Assembly: GCA_002792395.1 (NCBI GenBank)
Contig: PFOG01000073.1
Span: 1 to 10,152 of the forward strand
DNA: 10,152 nucleotides
Direction of reading: 5' to 3'
Source: Candidatus Portnoybacteria bacterium CG_4_10_14_0_2_um_filter_44_20
Lineage (GTDB): Bacteria > Patescibacteriota > Minisyncoccia > Portnoybacterales > GCA-002795985
Position 1 is the stretch's first letter; each line of letters begins with the position of its first letter. Shown here piece after piece: positions 5,931 to 10,152 of this stretch. The position numbers and the translations under genes were made by a program. The notes beneath the pieces were generated by a model that was given only the letters and a program-made list of their open reading frames with translations, did no database searches and was not told where the DNA came from.

Positions 5931-7307
5931 CGTGTTATAAATTCTTTCTTTTATTAAATTTATTTCTTGTTGAACAGTTTCATTTGTTTCTATCTCTTTA
6001 TTAAGTTTTTCACAGGCATACATAACGGTTGTATGATCTTTTCCTCCTAATTTTTCTCCAATAAAGGGGTAAGAATTTTTAAGTTCCTCTCTCATTAAAA
6101 ACATAGTTATTTGTCTTGGCCAAACAATTTCTCGACGACGGCATTTAGTAGTTAAATCGCTAGTGGTAATATCATAAAATTCTGATACTGCCTTTATAAT
6201 ATTTTTATAACTGATCAGTTTTCGGGGGGGGGCGATAACGGATGAAAGAATTTTAGCAGTGTCATCAATAGAGGGTGGGGTATTATTAATCTGCACAAAA
6301 GCCATTACTCTATTTAGGGCTCCTTCTAATTCTCTAATATTTTTTTTAATATTAGTGGCTATATATTCTAAAACATCTTCCGGTAGACAATATTTTTTCT
6401 CATCAGCCTTTGTTTTAATAATAACCAGCCTTGTTTCAAAATCAGGATAACTAATATCAGCAGTCATTCCTCCTTCAAAACGTGACCGTAAGCGTTCTTC
6501 TAAGGTAGCAATGGCCTTTGGGGGTCTGTCAGAACTTAAAATAATTTGTTTATTCTTTTGATATAAAGCATTAAAGATGTGAAAAAATTCTTCCTGTGTT
6601 TTTTCCTTGCCGGCTAGAAATTGAATATCATCTATAATTAGAACGTCTATTTTTCGGTATTCTTCTTTAAATCTATCTATTTTTCCTTCTCTTAGGGAAT
6701 AAATTAATTCTGAAGAGAATCTCTCAGAACTGGTATATTTTACTCTCTTTTTGTTTTGATCAATAACTTCATTGCCAATTGCTTGAAGGAGATGGGTTTT
6801 TCCTAAACCAACCCCGCCATAAATAAAAAGAGGGTTATAAAGGGTCCCTAAATTTTGGACTACTGCTTTGGCTGCCGCCTGAGCTAATTCATTAAAAGAC
6901 CCAACCACAAAAGAATCAAATGTATATTTCGGATTGAGATTAGTATCTTTATTAACTTTAAATTCTTCAAAGCCAGCCTGATTTTCCAATTGAGGTTGTT
7001 TTTCTGTGTATTTTTGAATAGAAATATTAGGAGAAGATGGAATAATTTGTGAAGAAGATAGCGTTGTTGAAATAACAAAATCTACATTCTTAATATCGGG
7101 AGAGAGGTTCCGTAGAGATTTTAAAATTAATTTTTGATATTTGTTTGATAGCCATTCTTTGCTAAAACCATTAGGCACGCTGATTGTCGCAAAACCATCC
7201 TTTTTTTCAAGAACGCCAGTGTTCTTAAACCAAGTGATAAAATTAGCCTTTGAGAGATTTAATTCTATTTCTCCCAAGGCAGCTTGCCAGAGTTCTTCGT
7301 TGGTCAT
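5925..7307 (-). CDS. dnaA: Chromosomal replication initiator protein DnaA
   Basis: A 460-residue protein of normal length with all four domains. Domain I (1-80) starts ELWQAALGEIE and has the TWFKNT motif; domain II is a short linker to about 125. The AAA+ domain III has Walker A GGVGLGKT (164-171), Walker B VLIIDDIQ (222-229), sensor I SSDRPP (258-263) and the box VII arginine region ERLRSRFEGG (271-280). Domain IV has the DnaA signature GGKDHTTVMYACEK (421-434) that reads DnaA boxes. It initiates replication at oriC, which probably lies directly upstream. Transcription is likely from an extended -10 promoter at 7477-7482, giving a leader of about 160 bases. No Shine-Dalgarno site precedes the ATG. 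A run of nine C on the coding strand (6224-6232), encoding part of IAPPRK, is unusual in such AT-rich DNA, but the frame continues through it. Confidence 0.98.
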   Translation of the reverse strand: MTNEELWQAALGEIELNLSKANFITWFKNTGVLEKKDGFATISVPNGFSKEWLSNKYQKLILKSLRNLSPDIKNVDFVISTTLSSSQIIPSSPNISIQKYTEKQPQLENQAGFEEFKVNKDTNLNPKYTFDSFVVGSFNELAQAAAKAVVQNLGTLYNPLFIYGGVGLGKTHLLQAIGNEVIDQNKKRVKYTSSERFSSELIYSLREGKIDRFKEEYRKIDVLIIDDIQFLAGKEKTQEEFFHIFNALYQKNKQIILSSDRPPKAIATLEERLRSRFEGGMTADISYPDFETRLVIIKTKADEKKYCLPEDVLEYIATNIKKNIRELEGALNRVMAFVQINNTPPSIDDTAKILSSVIAPPRKLISYKNIIKAVSEFYDITTSDLTTKCRRREIVWPRQITMFLMREELKNSYPFIGEKLGGKDHTTVMYACEKLNKEIETNETVQQEINLIKERIYNTL

Positions 7308-7444
7308 GGTGAGTTTTAAATTAGTGATAAAGCGAAAACCAAAAATTTAGAATAGAATGTTTTATTATGACGTTGTGGACGCCCATGATAAATGTCTAAT
7401 TGTGCAGAGATTACAGCGAAGAGGATAGATGCTCTTTTTTATTT

Positions 7445-7479
7445 ATTTGATTATGGGCAATCAAATAACTCATTTGATT
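7445..7479. promoter_or_regulatory. Triple ATTTGATT inverted repeat over the dnaA promoter
   Basis: ATTTGATT occurs at 7445-7452, in inverted form (AATCAAAT) at 7459-7466, and again direct at 7472-7479, with spacers of 6 and 5 bases. The last copy overlaps the -10 hexamer of the dnaA promoter (7477-7482) and the others cover the start of transcription. The layout is typical of a repressor operator; as RNA the last two copies could also form an 8-bp hairpin at the extreme 5' end. Confidence 0.5.
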
Positions 7480-7505
7480 ATATCATACCTGCAAAAAAGG
7501 AAAAA
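7477..7505 (-). promoter_or_regulatory. dnaA: Putative dnaA promoter (extended -10)
   Basis: On the minus strand TG-A-TATAAT places a perfect -10 (7477-7482) with the extended TG motif. The -35 region (about 7499-7505) is only a T-run, which is acceptable for extended -10 promoters. Transcription would start near 7470, about 160 bases before the dnaA ATG. Confidence 0.6.
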
Positions 7506-7557
7506 ATGAAGCAGGATAAAGCGATGAGAGAGGGCTGTTAATAAATTGGGGATGAGA

Positions 7558-7566
7558 TGTGGATGA
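7558..7566 (+). promoter_or_regulatory. DnaA box-like site (TGTGGATGA)
   Basis: It matches TGTGGATAA, the reverse of the canonical TTATCCACA, at 8 of 9 positions. It lies between the dnaA promoter and the tandem 15-mers, a sensible place for an origin box. Confidence 0.4.
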
Positions 7567-7615
7567 TTCGGAAATAATTTTTAAATGTTGCTTTTACAGA
7601 GTTTTGATGTTATGT

Positions 7616-7690
7616 TTAAATATGGTTGATTTAAATCTGCACGAGTTAAATATAGGCGATTTAAATCTACGCAGTTTAAATATAGTCGAT
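7616..7690 (+). repeat. Five tandem 15-bp AT-rich repeats (candidate origin iterons/DUE)
   Basis: Five exactly contiguous 15-mers start at 7616, 7631, 7646, 7661 and 7676. Units 1, 3 and 5 follow TTAAATATRGKYGAT; units 2 and 4 follow TTAAATCTRCRCRGK, giving an A-B-A-B-A pattern with a 30-bp super-period. Each A-B junction makes the perfect palindrome GATTTAAATC (7628-7637 and 7658-7667). They lie in the strand-switch spacer between dnaA and rpmH. By analogy with AT-rich 13-mers of other origins they could be an unwinding element or protein-binding iterons; that role is inference. Confidence 0.85.
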
Positions 7691-7708
7691 AGAATAAAAT
7701 AAAACAAT

Positions 7709-7843
7709 ATGCCCGGTAGAGAAAGCTTCGACTGCCTGCCGGTGGATATTTAAACAGCTATTTAGTAGGATTTTTAAAATATCATCAGATAGAGGTTCGA
7801 TAATTAATTATCACTTAATTGTCGAAGTTCTACTACCGGGTAT
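7709..7843 (+). promoter_or_regulatory. Structured rpmH 5' leader: long-range hairpin covering the start codon
   Basis: Bases 7709-7719 (ATGCCCGGTAG) pair with 7833-7843 (CTACCGGGTAT, one G-U) across 113 bases. The stem continues with 7720-7723/7828-7831 and CTTCGAC 7726-7732 with GTCGAAG 7821-7827, about 22 bp in all. The right arm includes the first two bases of the rpmH ATG and the bases where a ribosome would bind. Inside, GATATTT 7745-7751 can pair with 7777-7783. A competing 12-bp hairpin (7796-7807 with 7815-7826, one G-U) uses the same bases as the inner part of the long stem, so two mutually exclusive folds are possible. This suggests control of L34 translation; a DNA role at the origin is an alternative. 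Confidence 0.55.
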
Positions 7844-7976
7844 GCCCATTAAATTCAAAACAAAAAATAAAAAGAGAAAAAGAGTTCACGGTTTTTTAAA
7901 GAGGAAATCATCCAAAGAAGGACGAAGGGTGCTTAAAAGCAGAATGAGAAAAAAAAGAAAGAAATTGGCGGTTTAG
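7842..7976 (+). CDS. rpmH: 50S ribosomal protein L34
   Basis: A 44-residue, highly basic protein, the normal size for L34. The family core is clear: KRKRVHGFLKRK, then GRRVLKSRMRKKRKKLAV, corresponding to the usual RVHGFLxRMxTxxGRxVLxxRRxKGRxxLxV. The N-terminus (MPIKFKTKN) departs from the common MKRTYQPS type, as seen in divergent lineages. It is the first gene of the rightward operon and is followed by rnpA, the nearly universal rpmH-rnpA pair. Its ATG is partly buried in the long leader hairpin, and only a weak CGGG lies in front of it. Confidence 0.95.
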   Translation: MPIKFKTKNKKRKRVHGFLKRKSSKEGRRVLKSRMRKKRKKLAV

Positions 7977-7984
7977 CCCAGAAC

Positions 7985-8048
7985 GAGAATTGGAAATTAA
8001 GATTAAGAAAATATTAAGCTCAGTCTTAATTCATAATTCGAGATTCTC
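7985..8048 (+). repeat. Imperfect inverted repeat with TAATTCR heptamers, rpmH-rnpA gap
   Basis: Arms 7985-8008 and 8024-8048 begin and end with perfect GAGAAT/ATTCTC and TTAAGA/TCTTAA, with mismatches between (about 18 of 25 paired). The right arm contains TAATTCA-TAATTCG, the same heptamer type as in the yidC-jag gap. It lies upstream of the likely rnpA start and argues that this stretch is noncoding. Confidence 0.5.
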
Positions 8049-8061
8049 CGGCAGTCGTTTA

Positions 8062-8406
8062 TTGCTTCCTAAAAAACTTCGCTTAACTAAGAAAAAAGAG
8101 TTTGAAAAAATTTTTCGGAAAAGCGAACAGCTTACGGAAAAAATTTTTGTTTTGAAGGTGAGAAAAAATGAGTTTGATTATTCTCGCTTTGGGTTTATAG
8201 TTAGCCTTAAGATCTCAAAAAAGGCTACCGCGCGCAATCGGGTAAGAAGGCAAGTTCAAGAAAGCATTCGCGCGAACATAGATGGAATAAAAAAAGGGTT
8301 CGATATTATAATTTCAGCAAAACCAGCCATTAGAGATAAATCTTATAAAGAGATTAATTCAATTATTAAAAGCGCCTTGAAAAGGATGGGGTTAACAAAA
8401 ATATGA
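8062..8406 (+). CDS. rnpA: Ribonuclease P protein component
   Basis: Starting at the TTG at 8062 gives a 114-residue protein of normal size with the family N-terminus LPKKLRLTKKKEFEKIF. Further landmarks are FGFIVSLKISKKATARNRVRRQVQESIR (residues 43-70), which holds the RNR motif contacting RNase P RNA, and FDIIISAKPAI (80-90), usual DxVxIxRP region. It assists RNase P RNA in 5' maturation of tRNA. The frame is open upstream to another TTG at 7990, but those 24 extra residues have no family counterpart and fall in an inverted repeat, so I prefer 8062. No ATG is available and no Shine-Dalgarno site is seen. The stop TGA overlaps the yidD ATG by four bases, so the two are translationally coupled. 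Confidence 0.92.
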   Translation: MLPKKLRLTKKKEFEKIFRKSEQLTEKIFVLKVRKNEFDYSRFGFIVSLKISKKATARNRVRRQVQESIRANIDGIKKGFDIIISAKPAIRDKSYKEINSIIKSALKRMGLTKI

Positions 8407-8636
8407 TTAAAAAAATATTTTTGAGGATAATCAGGGGTTATCAATGGATTTTGTCCCCTGACCATCGGTTTTGGAAGCGAGCCGATGAATTTCATGGCTG
8501 TCGTTTCTATCCAAGCTGTTCAGAATATACCTATCAAGCTATTGAAAAATATGGCGTCCGGAAAGGGATATGGGCGGGAGTAAAAAGAATTTTAAGGTGT
8601 CATCCGTGGAGCGTTGGAGGGGTTGATAAGCTGTAA
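8403..8636 (+). CDS. yidD: Membrane protein insertion efficiency factor YidD
   Basis: A 77-residue protein with the family signature: N-terminal amphipathic segment IFLRIIRGYQWILSP, then CRFYPSCSEYTYQAIEKYG (33-51) with the paired Cys33 and Cys39, then GVKRILRCHPWSVGGVD (59-75) with Cys66. YidD is a small membrane-associated protein that assists YidC-dependent membrane insertion. The loop between residues 20 and 32 (DHRFWKRADEFHG) is longer than the usual LGxxC-type connection. It overlaps rnpA by 4 bases and is followed by yidC after a 43-base gap that contains a palindromic repeat. Confidence 0.95.
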   Translation: MIKKIFLRIIRGYQWILSPDHRFWKRADEFHGCRFYPSCSEYTYQAIEKYGVRKGIWAGVKRILRCHPWSVGGVDKL

Positions 8637-8650
8637 ATTAAGCGTAGCTT

Positions 8651-8673
8651 GCGTGAGCATCCCGCTCACAATA
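8651..8673 (-). repeat. Dispersed palindromic repeat, copy 1
   Basis: Contains, on the minus strand, GTGAGCGGGATGCTCAC, a 7-bp stem (last pair G-U) with a GGA triloop. The 23-bp unit matches 22 of 23 bases with the reverse orientation of 10097-10119. It sits between the yidD stop and the yidC ATG, so it will be transcribed as a hairpin just ahead of the yidC start. Confidence 0.75.
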
Positions 8674-8679
8674 GTCAAA

Positions 8680-9393
8680 ATGTCTACAATAATAGTTATT
8701 TTTAACGGTTTGTTATATCGCCCTCTCTTTAACGGGTTGATTTTTTTGTATAATACTCTTCCTGGCCACGATTTTGGCATAGCAATTATTGCTTTAACAA
8801 TAATAATTAGGTTATTATTTTATCCTCTTTTCCAGAAGCAGATGAAGGCGCAGAAAGAAATGGCCCTTATTCAGCCAAAGATTAAAGAAGTTCAAAAAAA
8901 ATATAAAAATGAAAAGGAAAAACAAGCTCAGGCGATAATGGATCTTTATAAAGAACACAAAGTCAATCCTTTCAGCGGTTGCTTGCCAATGTTGATCCAG
9001 CTGCCGATCCTTATCGCCTTTTTTCAAGTTTTAAGGACTGACATGGATCCGAGCCGGCTGAATGGCCTGTATTGGTTTATTAAAAATCCAGAGGTGATTA
9101 ATCCGATGTTTATAGGCCTAGTTGACCTTGCTAAAAGTAATTATGTTTTAGCGGTGTTGGCGGGGGCTGCTCAATTTATTCAGTCGAAGATGACTCTTCC
9201 GGCAGGGGGCCTACAAAAGGGGCAAGGAACAGACTTTGCTAGTTTAATGAGCACGCAAATGATCTATTTTATGCCGGTTCTAACGGTTATGATCGCTTGG
9301 CAGCTGCCTGCTGGTTTGCCTCTGTACTGGTTAGTTTTGACGATTGTTGGCATTATACAACAATATCTGATGAATCGGAAAAAAGATTTATGA
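8680..9393 (+). CDS. yidC: Membrane protein insertase YidC/Oxa1/Alb3
   Basis: From the ATG at 8680 the protein has 237 residues, typical for the core-only YidC of Gram-positives and CPR, lacking the large periplasmic domain of proteobacteria. TM segment 33-53 carries the conserved groove arginine (R44 in IIIRLLFYPLF). A charged cytoplasmic coiled-coil hairpin follows (about 53-95), then NPFSGCLPMLIQLPILIAFFQVL (96-118), and C-terminal membrane segments at about 153-170, 192-208 and 212-230 ending in a basic tail. It inserts proteins into the cytoplasmic membrane, with or without Sec. The frame is open upstream to a TTG at 8614 overlapping yidD, but that would translate the palindromic repeat, so the ATG is chosen. 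No Shine-Dalgarno site is visible. Confidence 0.95.
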   Translation: MSTIIVIFNGLLYRPLFNGLIFLYNTLPGHDFGIAIIALTIIIRLLFYPLFQKQMKAQKEMALIQPKIKEVQKKYKNEKEKQAQAIMDLYKEHKVNPFSGCLPMLIQLPILIAFFQVLRTDMDPSRLNGLYWFIKNPEVINPMFIGLVDLAKSNYVLAVLAGAAQFIQSKMTLPAGGLQKGQGTDFASLMSTQMIYFMPVLTVMIAWQLPAGLPLYWLVLTIVGIIQQYLMNRKKDL

Positions 9394-9463
9394 TTTATGA
9401 TTTACGGATAATCACGCATAAACACAACTCCTTCTTAAATCATAAATCGTAATTCGTAATTCC
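9384..9463 (+). repeat. Heptamer repeats forming an inverted repeat, yidC-jag gap
   Basis: The left arm is TGATTTA-type heptamers (9384-9404, overlapping the yidC stop). The right arm is four tandem heptamers TAAATCA, TAAATCG, TAATTCG, TAATTCC (9436-9463). GATTTATGATTTA (9392-9404) pairs perfectly with 9436-9448 around a 31-base loop. No U-tract follows, so it is more likely a processed or stabilising hairpin than a terminator. Confidence 0.7.
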
Positions 9464-9470
9464 GTTAACA

Positions 9471-9950
9471 ATGGATAAATCAACCTCAATTTTAAAAGAT
9501 ACAACCGAAGAGCTTCTAAAAATAATAGGTTTTGATGTGGACATAAAAGAAGAAAGTGATCAGAATGATTCGACAATAATAAATATCAATGCTTCTGACG
9601 GGGGGATGCTGATCGGACAGGGAGGAGCAACTTTGACAGCTCTTCAACACCTAATCAGGTTGATCGTGGCAAAGAGAATGCAGGCGGATGACGTCCTTGA
9701 GCAAAAACGATTCGTTCTGGACATCAATCATTATCGGCAAGGTCGCACTGAGGCCTTAAAGGATCTTATTTTAGACAAAGTTGATCAGGTGATAAGAAGT
9801 CAAAGAACCATTAGCCTCTCGCCGATGCCCTCTTATGAGAGAAGAATTATTCACTTAGCTCTAAAAGGAAATCCTAATATTCTTTGCCAAAGCGAAGGAG
9901 AGGGAGAGGAAAGACATATAGTCATCAAGCCCATCGAAAAATTAACCTAA
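9471..9950 (+). CDS. jag: KH-R3H RNA-binding protein KhpB (Jag/SpoIIIJ-associated)
   Basis: A 159-residue cytoplasmic protein. The KH domain carries GMLIGQGGATLTALQHLI (45-62), with the IGxxG loop that grips single-stranded RNA, followed by a basic helix. An R3H domain closes the protein, with R124-x3-H128 in YERRIIHLAL and the typical SEGEGEERHIVI ending (141-152). The N-terminal Jag-N domain found in longer homologues is absent. Proteins of this type bind many RNAs and influence division and cell envelope in Gram-positives. It lies directly after yidC, the standard neighbour pair, and is the last gene of the operon. No Shine-Dalgarno site is seen before the ATG. Confidence 0.95.
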   Translation: MDKSTSILKDTTEELLKIIGFDVDIKEESDQNDSTIININASDGGMLIGQGGATLTALQHLIRLIVAKRMQADDVLEQKRFVLDINHYRQGRTEALKDLILDKVDQVIRSQRTISLSPMPSYERRIIHLALKGNPNILCQSEGEGEERHIVIKPIEKLT

Positions 9951-10000
9951 TTAACCCAGCAAGAATTCACCTAATTTCTAATTGCCTCACCCTACGGGCG

Positions 10001-10017
10001 ACCACCCGAAGGGTGGT
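10001..10017 (+). terminator. Hairpin after jag, possible operon terminator
   Basis: ACCACCC, loop GAA, GGGTGGT: a perfect GC-rich 7-bp stem 50 bases after the jag stop. Only AATTT follows, so the U-tract is weak. The GAA triloop is the same as in the hairpin at 3045-3097. Confidence 0.45.
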
Positions 10018-10096
10018 AATTTACCTAATAAAATCATAAGCGAAAATGTCTAATTTAAAAATTTTGATATTTTACTTTTTATAACAGCGAAGCTGA

Positions 10097-10119
10097 TATT
10101 GTGAGCGGGACGCTCACGC
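10097..10119 (+). repeat. Dispersed palindromic repeat, copy 2
   Basis: GTGAGCG, loop GGA, CGCTCAC gives a perfect 7-bp stem (10101-10117). The 23-bp unit is a 22/23 match to the reverse orientation of 8651-8673. The C/T difference converts a G-U pair to G-C and keeps the stem, as expected for a structure under selection or spread as a unit. It lies between the end of the jag operon and the tRNA start. Confidence 0.75.
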
Positions 10120-10135
10120 TTGCCCTCCCAAATTT

Positions 10136-10152
10136 GCCAGCGTAGTTCAGTC
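10136..10152 (+). tRNA. 5' end of a tRNA gene, cut by the window edge
   Basis: GCCAGCG (7-base acceptor arm), then TA (positions 8-9), GTTC (D stem) and AGTC (start of the D loop, with A14 and G15 in place) match the opening of a tRNA. The remainder, including the anticodon, lies outside the window, so specificity cannot be given. Confidence 0.6.

Larger units (their letters stand above)
7308..7841. other. Probable replication origin (oriC) between divergent dnaA and rpmH
   Basis: All genes to the left are on the minus strand and all to the right on the plus strand, so both arms run away from this 534-base spacer, as expected at an origin. It lies between dnaA and rpmH, a very common oriC site. 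Contents in order: the dnaA leader and promoter (to about 7505), an 8/9 DnaA box (7558-7566), five AT-rich 15-bp tandem repeats (7616-7690) that could form an unwinding element, and a long hairpin (7709-7843) reaching the rpmH start. No cluster of perfect DnaA boxes is visible, so the call rests mainly on position and repeats. Confidence 0.7.

Noticed and set aside
7373..7402. Further DnaA-box candidates (TGTGGACGC, TGTGCAGAG)
   Set aside because: Only 6 of 9 matches, expected by chance in AT-rich DNA.
7421..7443. Hairpin plus T-run (GAG...CTC then TTTTTT) on the plus strand
   Set aside because: The stem is only about 3-4 bp, too weak for an intrinsic terminator.
7506..7541. Tiny ORF in the origin region preceded by AAGG
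   Set aside because: Only 11 residues, no conserved context; likely chance.
7616..7690. CRISPR array
   Set aside because: The repeats are 15 bp and contiguous with no unique spacers, and no cas gene is present.
10046..10084. Short ORF after jag (12 residues, MSNLKILIFYFL)
   Set aside because: Too short, AT-rich and not supported by spacing or family match.

Overview
The window looks like the replication-origin region of a Patescibacteria/CPR (probably Parcubacteria-type) chromosome. The reasons are a compact AT-rich sequence, short intergenic gaps, very few Shine-Dalgarno sites, and the gene order dnaA-dnaN-dciA on one side facing rpmH-rnpA-yidD-yidC-jag on the other. Stops include TAA, TAG and TGA (rnpA and yidC end in TGA), so the UGA=Gly code of Gracilibacteria/Absconditabacteria is not used. 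The lineage is an inference; no rRNA is present.

Layout. Positions 1-90 hold the tail of an IS30-family transposase, truncated and on the minus strand. Positions 133-3905 hold a minus-strand signalling block that reads (in transcription order) tandem-receiver response regulator, FIST sensor, 5TM/LytS-type membrane receptor, soluble histidine kinase. Positions 3906-4261 are a gene-poor spacer with two promoter-like sequences, one perfect DnaA box, a G-rich tract and what look like decayed reading frames. Positions 4262-7307 are the minus-strand replication operon dnaA, dnaN, dciA (DUF721). Positions 7308-7841 are the likely oriC: the strand of all genes switches here, and the stretch contains an extended -10 promoter for dnaA with a triple inverted repeat on it, one 8/9 DnaA box, five tandem 15-bp AT-rich repeats, and a long-range hairpin that buries the rpmH start codon. 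Positions 7842-9950 are the plus-strand L34 / RNase P protein / YidD / YidC / KhpB operon. After it come a hairpin with terminator character, a dispersed palindromic repeat and the first bases of a tRNA gene cut by the window edge.

How the genes work together. DnaA opens the origin, the beta clamp (DnaN) and the DciA-type helicase loader set up the fork, and all three are co-transcribed away from oriC. On the other arm, RnpA matures tRNAs, YidD and YidC insert membrane proteins, and KhpB binds RNA. The signalling block is less AT-rich than the replication genes, is bordered by an IS30 remnant and contains direct and inverted repeats, so it may be an acquired module. Its parts add up to one pathway: two candidate ligand sensors (FIST and 5TM-LYT), one kinase and one double receiver with no DNA-binding output.

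The observations most worth following are the 15-bp origin repeats, the rpmH leader structure, the in-frame split of receptor and kinase, and the FIST/5TM/REC-REC/kinase module itself.
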